DNA of 64,000 nucleotides from Flavobacterium limnophilum (GTDB taxonomy: Bacteria > Bacteroidota > Bacteroidia > Flavobacteriales > Flavobacteriaceae). Below, in pieces: positions 8,939-17,234 of the stretch. The stretch spans positions 1,612,001 to 1,676,000 of the forward strand of contig NZ_CP114289.2 of NCBI RefSeq assembly GCF_027111315.2, given 5' to 3'. Position 1 is the first letter of the stretch; each line of letters begins with the position of its first letter. The position numbers and the translations under genes were made by a program. A model generated the notes under the pieces. The model had not been told where the DNA came from. It did not search any database and saw nothing but the letters and a program-made list of their open reading frames with translations.

Positions 8939-9460
8939 ATGGATTCGACAAAAATATTAGAAATACTTGCCTACACTTTACCCTCATTAATCACTGGAGG
9001 CGTCGCTTACTTTTTATTCAACTCCTATTTCAAGGACCAACAGAACACCAGACGTTGGTTGTTGCAAAAAGACAATCGAAAAGACACTTTACCCCTGCGT
9101 TTGCAAGCTTTCGAACGAATGACTTTGTTTATGGAACGCATCAATCCAAGTCAATTATTGATTCGAATCACTCCCATTTCCGAGGATAAAAACGAATATG
9201 CCAACTACGTGATTGCGCAAGTGGAGCAAGAATTTGAACATAATTTAGCCCAACAAATCTACATTTCGGACGAATGTTGGTCGATAATCACCACGGCCAA
9301 AAATGCCACGATTCAAATGATTCGCTTGGCTGTCAAAAACGAAAAAGTGGCTGATGCCAACCAATTGCGTGAAGTGATTTTAAGTGATTTATTGGAAAAA
9401 CAATCGCCAAGCAGTGCTGCCTTGGCATTCATCAAAAACGAAGTGGGACAATTGTGGTAA
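8939..9460 (+). CDS. Membrane-anchored protein of unknown function
   Basis: 173 residues from the ATG at 8939; an in-frame TTG at 8906 would add an unsupported Lys-rich extension. One N-terminal hydrophobic helix (ILAYTLPSLITGGVAYFLFNSYF) is followed by a charged, helical cytoplasmic part with LRLQAFERMTLFMERINPSQLL and an acidic VEQEFEHNLAQQIYISDECWSII stretch. This looks like a conserved flavobacterial family of unknown function (DUF7935-like, tentative). The 3' end overlaps the GTG start of the Dph6-like gene by 7 bases, indicating co-translation with it. Confidence 0.75.
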   Translation: MDSTKILEILAYTLPSLITGGVAYFLFNSYFKDQQNTRRWLLQKDNRKDTLPLRLQAFERMTLFMERINPSQLLIRITPISEDKNEYANYVIAQVEQEFEHNLAQQIYISDECWSIITTAKNATIQMIRLAVKNEKVADANQLREVILSDLLEKQSPSSAALAFIKNEVGQLW

Positions 9461-10194
9461 AGAAAGCCCTATTTAATTGGAGTAGCGGCAAAGATTCTGC
9501 TTTAGCATTGTACAAAATAGTACAAAATAAAGAATACGAAATCAGTTGTTTACTAACCAGTGTCAACCAACAATTCCAGCGTATTTCGATGCACGGCATT
9601 CGGGTAGAATTATTGGAAGAACAAGCAAAAAGCATTGGTCTGCCACTGGAGATTATGCAAATTCCAGAAATGCCAACGATGGAAGTGTACGAAGCTGTGA
9701 TGCAAACCACACTCGCCAAATTAAAAAACCAAGGAATTACCCATTCCATTTTTGGGGATATTTTTCTGGAAGATTTGCGAAAATACAGGGAAGACAAATT
9801 GGCCGAAATGGATTTTGAAGCTGTTTTTCCGCTTTGGAAAATCCCAACACAGGATTTAATCCAGGAATTCATGGCACTGGGATTCAAGACCATCGTGGTT
9901 TGTGTCAACGAACGCTTTTTGGACAAAAGTTTTGTGGGCCGGATTATCGACCAGGATTTCATCAATGATTTACCCGAAAATGTGGATGTTTGTGGCGAAA
10001 ACGGGGAATTTCACACCTTTACTTTTGACGGCCCTATTTTCTCCAACCCCATTTCTTTTGAAATTGGGGAAATAGTCTATCGAAAATATGAAAAGCCGAA
10101 AGAAGAAGATTCTTCCGATACTGCTTGTGAAACTTCAACTTCGGATGCTTTTGATTACGGATTTTGGTATTGTGATTTGGCGGAAACCAATTAA
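9454..10194 (+). CDS. Dph6-like ATP pyrophosphatase (adenine nucleotide alpha hydrolase)
   Basis: 246 residues. The PP-loop SSGKDSALALYK (about 10-21) binds ATP. GENGEFHTFTFDGPIF (about 182-197) is the C-terminal signature shared with eukaryotic Dph6, which amidates diphthine on elongation factor 2. Bacteria lack diphthamide, so the true substrate of this subfamily is unknown. Start is GTG: it overlaps the upstream stop, the PP-loop begins only a few residues later, and the next Met is far downstream. Translation probably depends on coupling to the upstream gene. A DUF1697 fragment lies just downstream. Confidence 0.85.
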   Translation: MVKKALFNWSSGKDSALALYKIVQNKEYEISCLLTSVNQQFQRISMHGIRVELLEEQAKSIGLPLEIMQIPEMPTMEVYEAVMQTTLAKLKNQGITHSIFGDIFLEDLRKYREDKLAEMDFEAVFPLWKIPTQDLIQEFMALGFKTIVVCVNERFLDKSFVGRIIDQDFINDLPENVDVCGENGEFHTFTFDGPIFSNPISFEIGEIVYRKYEKPKEEDSSDTACETSTSDAFDYGFWYCDLAETN

Positions 10195-10228
10195 ACGCTA
10201 AAAATATTGGGCGAATATTTACTTATCG

Positions 10229-10310
10229 TTCCTCATACAGTTTCAACAATTGCGTCACGGTATTCCAATTGCGGATGGTTGCCGTCACGTTCAATTTTTT
10301 CTCGATGTTT
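10229..10310 (-). pseudogene. 3'-terminal fragment of a DUF1697 gene (fragment A)
   Basis: On the minus strand this reads as the last ~27 codons of a DUF1697 protein (NIEKKLNVTATIRNWNTVTQ... ending YEER-stop). The bases are nearly identical to the 3' end of the intact gene at about 13653-13735. The similarity stops at 10310 and the T9SS cargo gene follows 16 bases later. It is probably the original 3' end of the DUF1697 gene at this locus, cut off from its 5' part. Confidence 0.85.
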
Positions 10311-10326
10311 GATTAAATAATTAACA

Positions 10327-13300
10327 TTATCTTTTTAATGAAAAATGCCCTTTAAAACTTTTATCTTCGTCATTCAAATTTATAGTAAACCAAAAATCAT
10401 CTGAAATCATTGGTTCATTATTATATTTACCATCCCAGCCGACATCCATTGGGTTTAATGTTTTTAATAATTTGCCATATCTGTCAAAAATTAAAATCTG
10501 TGCATGGGGATATTTACTTATTCCTTTTATCTGCCAAAAATCATTGACACCATCATTATTTGGGGTAAAAAACTTTGGATAATCTAATATGGTTACTTCC
10601 GAATCATCTTGACCACATCCATATTTATCTTTTACAGATACAATATAAGTTCCTCCATAAATATTTCTAAATAAATTACTGTCTTGAAAATTTATTCCAT
10701 CAATTGAATATTCAAAATTACCATCTCCTGATGCACTAATTTCGATAAAATTATTTCCAAATTGATCATAAACAACTTTCTCAATAGTGGGTTTAAGAGA
10801 TCTTGCTAAATTGAATGGAAAAGATTTTTGGCAAGATATTCCATTTTCAATTTGGGTAACTTTAACTGTATAATCTCCTGAATCAATAAGTTTGGCCTCA
10901 TTCGTTATCGAGATAATTTCATTGTTTTTAAATTTCCATTCATAAGAATCAAAATTCGGATTTATGGAAATAGTCAATGATGGTTCTAGTTCACATATAG
11001 CATAGTTGTCTTTTAAATCAATTACGGGCAATTTATTTACTATTAAATCAAAACTGGTTTCTGAAAAACAGAATGAATTTAAACTGTTTTCAACTTTTAC
11101 AAAAACAGTTTGAGTATTTGGAATCATATTCTTGAAAGTTACCGGCAATGGACTGGGCAAGTTATTACCATTTGCATCTTTATAAAATATACGCAAACCA
11201 GATTGATTACCTATAAGTTGTGATTCAATTAATGATGTGTCAAAATTTGCAAAACCATTGCCTTCATCACAGGAATATAGATTCTGAGGTTTATCAATAG
11301 TCGGTTTTGAAGATGTTTTAAGCGTTAAAACAGTCTCCGAAAAGCATTTTGTTTTTGAATCAGTTACCCGTACTGTTATATTTTCAGTGTCCTTAATTGA
11401 ATTTGTAAATGGATTTGGCAAAGGATTGGTTAATTGATTTCCAATAGTATCATAATAAGTAACTTCCATTCCAGATTGATTTGCTATTACATTATTTTGA
11501 ACACCTGAAGTGTCGAAGAATTCTGAAATACCATCATTATCGTCATCACATCCAATTAAAACTGGTAAAACATTTGCAATTGGAAGGGGATTTGCAATTA
11601 AATTTATATTGGTTTCGGCAAAACATTCATTATTAGAATTAATCACTTTTGCTTTTATATAATCTTTCTTTAAAATTATATTAGTATAATTCGAAGATAA
11701 TGGACTCGGTACTAAATTATTGCTACTATCATAATATTGTACTTTTACATTTGCTTGATTCCCTATAAGTTTATTTTCAATAGTACTGAGGTCGAATAAT
11801 TCTATCCCATCATTGTTGAAATCACACATATAAATATCATCAACAGCATTTGCAACGGGAGATGCCAAGACGCTAACTGCAAAATCTTTGACGACATAAC
11901 AGCCAGGATTTCCCTTGCTTTGAACTCTTGCGAAAATAGCTTGAGTGGCATTTTGAATCGTATATAAATCGGGTAGCTTATTACTGTTGTTTTCCGCTTC
12001 TCTTAATGATAAATGATAACTTATGTCGTACTCCAATGAAGGTAATCCATTTAAAATTTGCAAATCTTTCAAATTATGAAAATTGAACTGATCATTTACT
12101 GCACAAGTAGTAATATCAGAAGGTTCTGCAACGATTGGTACTCCATTTATTGAAAAAGTTTTAAAAAATGTATCTGTAATAACTCCTTTAGTATAAGTTG
12201 CGGATACAGTATAAGTACCATTTTTTGAAAAAGTATGTGAGGGTCTGGGCAAAGTAGAGGTGTTTGATATTCCGGTAGCATCATCGTTGAAATCCCATTT
12301 TACATTATCTACTGAATTATTTAAAGAAAAAGTTCCTTTTAGATTACATCCACATCCTTTATCTAAAATAATTGCTGTAGGTAATTCAATATTTAAATTT
12401 TTGTTTTCATAAATATTGGTAATTTCTATGTCGTATGGATTTTCTATTCTGCCATAATATAGCACGTCTAAATCTTTATCGTTGTCATAATCCCCAAAAT
12501 CAATCCCTCCGCTATAACAATCTGGAAATGATTTGTTTATTTCTGAAAACGCATCATTTTTATTATTCAAATAAAACTTTGTGTTTCTATATGAAAGACC
12601 TGAGCCATAATTAACAAGATCTAAAAAGCCATCGTTGTCAAAATCCCCTAATTTTAATTTTGACAAAAAGGCACCATCATTATTCATTGTAAATGAATTG
12701 CTGAAATTCATGTTTCCTTTGTTGGTATAAAAATAAAGTTTTGTCCCAGGATCTCCACTCATCAAGTCGAATTTTGTACTTCCGGTAAATACAAAATCAG
12801 GAAGTCCGTCTTTATTTATATCGCCTACATCCATACTTACATAACTTAGTTGCGGAAGAGTAAATGGAATTTTATCAAATTTAAAATTTCCCAAATTTTT
12901 ATATATAACAAACTCCCGTTCCGTTTTTGTTGATGAAGCCGTAATGACATCTTTTAAACCATCTCCATCAAAGTCTGCCCATTTAGCACTATTAGTTTGA
13001 AGATTTGCTCTAGCACCATTAATAATATAAAAACTTACATTTGCAATTTTTGTGAATGTTTCGTTTCCATTATTTTTAAAAATTCCCGAATCATATTCAT
13101 CTTTTGAATTTAACCCTTGATAAAAAACATCTAACAAACCATCATTATCTACATCGACCCATTCAACTGTTCCGTCTTTTATAGCAGGAATAGCGTTAGG
13201 AATTTCTATAAATTCACAACCGTTATTAATATTCTTGTAAATTTTTGTAATGTTATTATATGCAGATCCACCTGTTGTACCTGAATAAATTAAATCCAAA

Positions 13301-13626
13301 GTTCCATTATTATCAAAATCTCCCCAAGAACAATCACCATAAATAACTCTTGGAATATTTTTTATTGAACTTTCCGTAAAAGTTTTATCACCATTGTTTT
13401 TATATAAAATGGCATTAAGAAAATCTCCATGAATAAAATCTAATCCAGTTACGAAAATGTCTAAAAAACCATCATTATTATAATCTACGAAAGATGAAAA
13501 ACCCAAATAACCACCTTTTAGGTTTTCAGTAGATACAACTTTTTCAAAATTTTGAGCTGTACCTATATTTAAGAAAAATAGAAAAAAACAGACTAAATTT
13601 ATTGCAAATGTATTTTTATAATTCAT
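10327..13626 (-). CDS. Large secreted FG-GAP/PKD protein with type B T9SS sorting domain
   Basis: 1099 residues with a signal peptide (FFLFFLNIGTAQ). Residues about 30-415 hold FG-GAP/VCBS-type repeats of the form VDYNNDGFLDIF, GDFDNNGTLDLIY and GDYDNDKDLDVLYYG, which usually form a Ca2+-binding beta-propeller. A PKD domain follows (VKWDFNDDATGI ... GTYTVSATY), then several similar modules of ~85 residues beginning with CDxxxDGxxxFD. The last ~85 residues (FFTPNNDGVNDFW ... IFDRYGKLL) are the gliding-motility-associated C-terminal domain that directs T9SS export (type B). It is likely displayed on or released from the cell surface. It starts 2 bases after the DUF1697 stop. Codon use is visibly more AT-rich than in recG. 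Confidence 0.9.
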   Translation of the reverse strand: MNYKNTFAINLVCFFLFFLNIGTAQNFEKVVSTENLKGGYLGFSSFVDYNNDGFLDIFVTGLDFIHGDFLNAILYKNNGDKTFTESSIKNIPRVIYGDCSWGDFDNNGTLDLIYSGTTGGSAYNNITKIYKNINNGCEFIEIPNAIPAIKDGTVEWVDVDNDGLLDVFYQGLNSKDEYDSGIFKNNGNETFTKIANVSFYIINGARANLQTNSAKWADFDGDGLKDVITASSTKTEREFVIYKNLGNFKFDKIPFTLPQLSYVSMDVGDINKDGLPDFVFTGSTKFDLMSGDPGTKLYFYTNKGNMNFSNSFTMNNDGAFLSKLKLGDFDNDGFLDLVNYGSGLSYRNTKFYLNNKNDAFSEINKSFPDCYSGGIDFGDYDNDKDLDVLYYGRIENPYDIEITNIYENKNLNIELPTAIILDKGCGCNLKGTFSLNNSVDNVKWDFNDDATGISNTSTLPRPSHTFSKNGTYTVSATYTKGVITDTFFKTFSINGVPIVAEPSDITTCAVNDQFNFHNLKDLQILNGLPSLEYDISYHLSLREAENNSNKLPDLYTIQNATQAIFARVQSKGNPGCYVVKDFAVSVLASPVANAVDDIYMCDFNNDGIELFDLSTIENKLIGNQANVKVQYYDSSNNLVPSPLSSNYTNIILKKDYIKAKVINSNNECFAETNINLIANPLPIANVLPVLIGCDDDNDGISEFFDTSGVQNNVIANQSGMEVTYYDTIGNQLTNPLPNPFTNSIKDTENITVRVTDSKTKCFSETVLTLKTSSKPTIDKPQNLYSCDEGNGFANFDTSLIESQLIGNQSGLRIFYKDANGNNLPSPLPVTFKNMIPNTQTVFVKVENSLNSFCFSETSFDLIVNKLPVIDLKDNYAICELEPSLTISINPNFDSYEWKFKNNEIISITNEAKLIDSGDYTVKVTQIENGISCQKSFPFNLARSLKPTIEKVVYDQFGNNFIEISASGDGNFEYSIDGINFQDSNLFRNIYGGTYIVSVKDKYGCGQDDSEVTILDYPKFFTPNNDGVNDFWQIKGISKYPHAQILIFDRYGKLLKTLNPMDVGWDGKYNNEPMISDDFWFTINLNDEDKSFKGHFSLKR

Positions 13627-13628
13627 AA

Positions 13629-14192
13629 TTATTCGGGAAATAAAATTGATCTTTCCTCATACAGTTTCAACAATTGCGTCACGGTATTCCAATTGCGGAT
13701 GGTGGCCGTCACGTTCAATTTTTTTTCTATGTATTTCTGGTCAAACCTTGTCTTTCCAGCTCCAACGGCATATTTAATGTAAATCCTGTTGGCATCAATT
13801 CGGGCTTCGTCGGGTTTAAATTGGCTAATTTTCAAATCATTGATGCTGTCGCTTCGCAAAGTGGTGGAAACAAAAGCCACATATAATTTTTTAATGTCCG
13901 AATCTGGCTCTTTCAGAAAAGTATTGTTCTTCAAACAGGCATCCAAATCGGCTTTGCCAATAACCACGACGGGTACTTCGTGACCAAAAGCCTTGAAAAT
14001 TTCCTGCTTTATTTTGAAACCAACAGCGGCGCCATTTTCATCCTCGCTGTCCACAAAAACATTTCCAGATTGGATATAGGTTTGCACGTTTTGGAATCCT
14101 ATGGCTTCCAAAGTCGTTTTCAAGGCCTCCATTTTTATCATGTTGTGACCGGAAACGTTGATGCCACGAAGAAGAGCTAGATGGGTTGTCAT
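13629..14192 (-). CDS. DUF1697 protein (intact copy)
   Basis: 187 residues from the ATG at 14192 (MTTHLALLRGINVSGHNMIKM), matching the usual length and N-terminus of DUF1697 proteins. Their role is unknown. Motifs visible are LLRGINVSG, QTYIQSGNVF and NVTATIRNWNTV. An open frame continues upstream to 14342 but has no family similarity and contains promoter-like spacer sequence, so I use the internal start. Compared with fragment A, the C-terminus is extended from YEER to YEERSILFPE, so the end was altered at the junction with the neighbouring cargo gene. Four other fragments of this gene lie within 8 kb. Confidence 0.88.
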   Translation of the reverse strand: MTTHLALLRGINVSGHNMIKMEALKTTLEAIGFQNVQTYIQSGNVFVDSEDENGAAVGFKIKQEIFKAFGHEVPVVVIGKADLDACLKNNTFLKEPDSDIKKLYVAFVSTTLRSDSINDLKISQFKPDEARIDANRIYIKYAVGAGKTRFDQKYIEKKLNVTATIRNWNTVTQLLKLYEERSILFPE

Positions 14193-14246
14193 TTGTTGAA
14201 AGTTTAAGAATTCCAAATATACTTTTTTATACTCCAATACCAAACA

Positions 14247-14288
14247 ATTTAAAATTCCTATTTCCAACCAAAAAAGATTTCCTCTTCG
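14247..14288. repeat. recG-upstream-like sequence beside the intact DUF1697 gene
   Basis: This stretch (AAATTCCTATTTCCAACC and onwards) aligns with the sequence just upstream of recG at 18083-18125 with only scattered mismatches. It suggests that DUF1697 and recG were once divergent neighbours sharing this spacer. Confidence 0.65.
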
Positions 14289-14341
14289 ATTATTAAAAAC
14301 CTGCCTCATTTTGAATCCAACTTTTATATTTTCCAAACGCA

Positions 14342-14372
14342 TTGTTTTTTAATATAAAAATTCTTAAATTTG
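14342..14372 (+). promoter_or_regulatory. Promoter of the outer-membrane barrel gene
   Basis: TTG at 14342-14344 and TAAATTTG at 14365-14372 are 20 bases apart, a good match to the Bacteroidota -33/-7 arrangement. The ATG lies 40 bases downstream. Confidence 0.6.
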
Positions 14373-14411
14373 ATACCAATTACAAAAAGTTTTTAACTTA
14401 AAACATTCAAA

Positions 14412-14942
14412 ATGAAACTACTAAAAAATTTATTTTTTATACTCTTTATTTCTTTGGTTACCAATTCGGCAGATGCACAAGGTTGGGGAATTCGTGCAGG
14501 AGCCAATTTTTCTAACTTGTCCAACAGCAATGGCGATATTCAAACAGGAGTCTATGCTGGATTATACAGACAATTCGGAATTGTGCCAAAATTGCTTTAC
14601 ATTCAACCCGAAATACAGTTCTCCAGTCAAGGATTTGACACAAAAACAACAAGTACCGATTTAAACTACATTCAAGTTCCTGTTGTTGCCAGACTGTATG
14701 TATTGAAACTTTTAAGTTTTGAAACAGGCCCACAATTCGGTTTTTTGATAAATGACAAAACAAGTGGTTCCGTAAATCCGGATTACAACTCATTCGACAC
14801 TTCCTGGGCTTTTGGAGCAACATTTAATTTACCCTTTGGATTATCAATTGATGGACGCTATATCGCTGGATTAACTGACGTAATTGACAATGTCGATTCC
14901 AAAAACCAAGTTATTCAAGTTGGCTTGGGATTTAAATTTTAA
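14412..14942 (+). CDS. Small outer-membrane beta-barrel protein (PorT/OmpW-like)
   Basis: 176 residues. A cleavable signal (NLFFILFISLVTNSADAQ) is followed by alternating-strand sequence typical of eight-stranded barrels: GIRAGANFSNLS, GVYAGLYRQFGI, LYIQPEIQFSSQGF, IQVPVVARLYVL, FETGPQFGFL and a final aromatic IQVGLGFKF. The GIRAGANFS opening is common in Bacteroidota outer-membrane beta-barrel proteins of the PorT-like group. Function unknown. It has its own promoter and terminator and points away from DUF1697, so it is an independent unit placed between DUF1697 sequence and a copy of the recG spacer. Confidence 0.85.
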   Translation: MKLLKNLFFILFISLVTNSADAQGWGIRAGANFSNLSNSNGDIQTGVYAGLYRQFGIVPKLLYIQPEIQFSSQGFDTKTTSTDLNYIQVPVVARLYVLKLLSFETGPQFGFLINDKTSGSVNPDYNSFDTSWAFGATFNLPFGLSIDGRYIAGLTDVIDNVDSKNQVIQVGLGFKF

Positions 14943-14975
14943 TCAAAAACCAGCTTTAATTAATCGAAATTTTCT

Positions 14976-15015
14976 AAAAAACTCCGAAGTCTAGCAGTAG
15001 ATTTGGGAGTTTTTT
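14976..15015 (+). terminator. Intrinsic terminator after the barrel gene
   Basis: AAAAAACTCC pairs with GGAGTTTTTT across a 20-base loop, 34 bases after the stop codon. The loop is long, but the T-run supports termination. Confidence 0.65.
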
Positions 15016-15038
15016 ATTTTCCAAACAAAAAACTATCT
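15015..15038. repeat. Left copy of a perfect 24-bp direct repeat
   Basis: Identical over 24 bases to 18096-18119, in the same orientation, 3081 bases apart. It contains the core CCAAACAAAAAACTATCT. The right copy sits just before recG; this copy is joined to DUF1697 interior sequence (fragment C). Confidence 0.9.
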
Positions 15039-15041
15039 ACA

Positions 15042-15140
15042 CTGTCCAAAAACATTTCCAGATTGAACATAGGTTTGCACGTTTTGAAAACCAATGGCTT
15101 CCAAAGTCGTTTTCAAAGCCTCCAGTTTTATGAATTTGTG
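15042..15140 (-). pseudogene. Internal fragment of DUF1697 (fragment C)
   Basis: On the minus strand this matches codons ~17-45 of the intact DUF1697 gene (compare 14053-14140), including LETFENDFGSHWFSKRANLCS-like coding in the equivalent frame; the shared bases GGTTTGCACGTTTTG and CAAAGTCGTTTTCAAAG are easily seen. A one-base deletion near ACTGTCCAAAAAC breaks the frame. Left border coincides with the 24-bp repeat. Confidence 0.85.
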
Positions 15141-15497
15141 GTATTTTTAAAACTTACTCTTCGTGTAAATTAGTGGAATTTGTGTAAAACTTTTTTAAAA
15201 CCGAATGCCCTACACGAAGCAGTGCGAGATGTTTTGTTTTTTAGAGATATTTTGTTTTTGCGAAGATATTGGGTTAGAACTGAGTTTACAATTTTAACGT
15301 GTCGTAAATTCATTTATTCCACTGTTTTTAAGCTTTGAAGTGGGTAAAACATTTTAATGAAATCAATCAAATATGGATCAAATTTAAAAAGTCCATTAAT
15401 CTATGTACTTTTTTATAAAAGATACAGTATCTTTGTACTCGAAATCTGTCTCACATAAATGTCGACTCCATGTCGTTTTCTAAAATTAATTTTAGAA
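15141..15497. other. Intergenic stretch, no gene seen
   Basis: This 357-base AT-rich spacer has no open frame I can support. It holds a half-arm of the dispersed GTGTAAATTAGTGGAATTTG repeat at 15162-15190. A TATCTTTG box at 15428-15435 on the plus strand has no gene behind it, and a short palindrome (CTAAAATTAATTTTAG) lies near 15480. Confidence 0.5.
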
Positions 15498-16310
15498 TTA
15501 GTGTGATGATGGGTTTTTTTTATTCTCTTTGGTCAGTGGATTTTCAACTGAATAGTAATTCCTAAAACCCTCATATTTTTCTTTGTCATACAAGTCTATG
15601 ACTAATGAAATCTTGTTTTTTAAGAATTCATAATATCGTGTTTCTCCTTTTTCAAATACACGTTGAATTGCCCAACAAAAATAATCCGCTAAATTCAAAA
15701 TTGGTTCATTCGTGGGATAATTTACATTAAAAATAACTTTTGTTTTTATTTCTTCACTCCCACCAGGATTGCTGTTAACTCTTTGAACAGCCTTTTGCAA
15801 AGCCAATTCCAAGTTGTGATTTTTTGTACTTTTTCCTCTTTCGGAGACGTGCAATACTAGCTTTTCGTCTTTGTATAATTTGTTTTTCAAAAGATGCGAA
15901 AGCAAATCAGCATAAAAGTATTCTTCTTTTCCTTTGTGTTTGGTTTCATACCGCTCTATAGTTTTTGCTGAAACCACAGCTTCAAAACTGCAATTAATGG
16001 TCAAAATAAGTTCCAAAAACTTTAAGCGTACCTCTGGAATATCATCAGTTGCATGCAAATAATACCCTGAATTATTAACCTTTTTTTGAACACTCGCCAC
16101 TTGAAAAAATGGATTGTCAACAATCTCTCTTTGCAACCTATTTATCTTTCCCCTTACCTCTTCTAAATTATCATAAACTTTAACCATTCCAATGATAAAA
16201 CAACTAGAAACTCCATTGGTTCCCAAAGCATTTTTTTTGCCTTTGGTATAAAAGGAAGTATCCCCTGCCTCGTCAAGAAAATAATGTTTTGTATTCGATT
16301 TTGTATTCAT
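15498..16310 (-). CDS. DUF3800 protein
   Basis: 270 residues. The opening HYFLDEAGDTSFYTKGKK carries the Asp-Glu pair of DUF3800, a family with a predicted RNase H-like nuclease fold. Further conserved acidic and Asn residues occur in KVIFNVNYPTNEPILNLADYFCWAIQR (about 205-235), matching the family's C-terminal D-x2-C/A-W helix. DUF3800 genes are frequent in defence islands and mobile elements; their biochemical role is not established. The gene is AT-rich and framed by two DUF1697 fragments (C downstream, D upstream), so it was probably inserted into a DUF1697 copy. Confidence 0.82.
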   Translation of the reverse strand: MNTKSNTKHYFLDEAGDTSFYTKGKKNALGTNGVSSCFIIGMVKVYDNLEEVRGKINRLQREIVDNPFFQVASVQKKVNNSGYYLHATDDIPEVRLKFLELILTINCSFEAVVSAKTIERYETKHKGKEEYFYADLLSHLLKNKLYKDEKLVLHVSERGKSTKNHNLELALQKAVQRVNSNPGGSEEIKTKVIFNVNYPTNEPILNLADYFCWAIQRVFEKGETRYYEFLKNKISLVIDLYDKEKYEGFRNYYSVENPLTKENKKNPSSH

Positions 16311-16346
16311 CTTTTTAAGAAAACTTGTTATTTTAATCTTATTAAA

Positions 16347-16425
16347 TCATTTTCAAAGCCTCCATTTTTATCATATTGTGTCCGGAAACATTGATGCCAC
16401 GGAGAAGGGTTAGATGGGTTGTCAT
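16347..16425 (-). pseudogene. 5' fragment of DUF1697 (fragment D)
   Basis: Reads on the minus strand as MTTHLTLLRGINVSGHNMIK..., then MEALKMI-stop: codons 1-25 of a DUF1697 gene, nearly identical to 14120-14192. The sequence diverges at TTTCAAAGCC. Fragment C begins with the same TTTTCAAAGCCTCCA motif, so C and D may be the two halves of one copy split by the DUF3800 gene. Translation initiated here would give only a ~25-residue peptide. Confidence 0.85.
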
Positions 16426-16460
16426 TTTATTTATGATTTTTAATTTTCATTTGGAATATC

Positions 16461-17060
16461 TTATTCACCTAAAAGTTTACGAAATTTAGTTTCAATTTCT
16501 TTTTTTAAAGGATGAATTATTTTAGGAATTTTCTTGTAAGCAAAAGCCGAGGCTAACCTATCTTCTTTTTCTAATGTTTCGCCCATCGACTTATATAGCT
16601 GTCTTTGGTCATAAGCATTAAATATTTCGCCAGATTCTTGAAAAAAACTACGTAATAAAGCCTCTGTTTCTTCATCGAAGTAAATTGAATTAAAGTTAAA
16701 ATATTCCAAAAATTCGTTGTGAGCATCGCGATACTCATTACTGGCTTTTTTCTCATTTTCATCATAATCTTCACCATCTCGTGTAAACTTAAATGGCGAA
16801 ATATGCTTTACTAATAAATTTAAATTATTGTTCAAATACTTATAAGATTCCTGCAATACTTCAAATCGTTTTTCGTGGAGTTTTGTAAACTTAAAATTTT
16901 CTTTGGTTTTCAAATGATTAAGTTCAATCTGAAATTGAGAAAGTTTTTCATCAAAGGAATTTTTAACACTACCTTTTACTTTTTCATTGAGCCAAAGTGT
17001 AATTAATGTTGGTATTAAAGTACAAACAAAACCTACTATAATTATAATGTAATTCTCCAT
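16461..17060 (-). CDS. Membrane-anchored coiled-coil protein of unknown function
   Basis: 199 residues from the ATG at 17060 (MENYIIIIVGFVC); an in-frame TTG at 17123 would put extra sequence before the membrane helix and is less likely. One N-terminal transmembrane helix (YIIIIVGFVCTLIPTLITLWL) is followed by a charged coiled coil (about 35-95, SFDEKLSQFQIELNHLK) and an acidic helical domain with a basic C-terminus. I recognise no family. The TM plus coiled-coil plan is common among orphan genes of defence islands. It lies between DUF1697 fragments D and E, oriented like its neighbours. Confidence 0.7.
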   Translation of the reverse strand: MENYIIIIVGFVCTLIPTLITLWLNEKVKGSVKNSFDEKLSQFQIELNHLKTKENFKFTKLHEKRFEVLQESYKYLNNNLNLLVKHISPFKFTRDGEDYDENEKKASNEYRDAHNEFLEYFNFNSIYFDEETEALLRSFFQESGEIFNAYDQRQLYKSMGETLEKEDRLASAFAYKKIPKIIHPLKKEIETKFRKLLGE

Positions 17061-17194
17061 TTCATTTTTTGATTTAAATATAATGATTTCTTCGAGCAAA
17101 CATAGGTAATTGTTAAGTTTCAAATTTTAATAAAAAAATCATATGCAAGACATTAACAATCTAACATTTAAAATCAAAACTCGTTTAATTTAAT

Positions 17195-17226
17195 CAACGA
17201 AGAAGTGTTAGATTGGTTGTTATTTT
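17195..17226 (-). pseudogene. Start-codon fragment of DUF1697 (fragment E)
   Basis: About 32 bases match the first ~9 codons of DUF1697; on the minus strand the start ATG has become ATA, followed by ACAACCAATCTAACACTTC. It resembles fragment D more than the intact gene, including the ATTTTATT that follows. It lies directly downstream of the AbiGi/DUF2971-like gene. Confidence 0.65.
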
Positions 17227-17234
17227 ATTATTAT

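Noticed and set aside
14193..14342. N-terminal extension of the DUF1697 protein
   Set aside because: The extra 50 codons show no family similarity and include sequence that matches the recG spacer; the ATG at 14192 begins the family's usual MTTHLALLRGINVSG.
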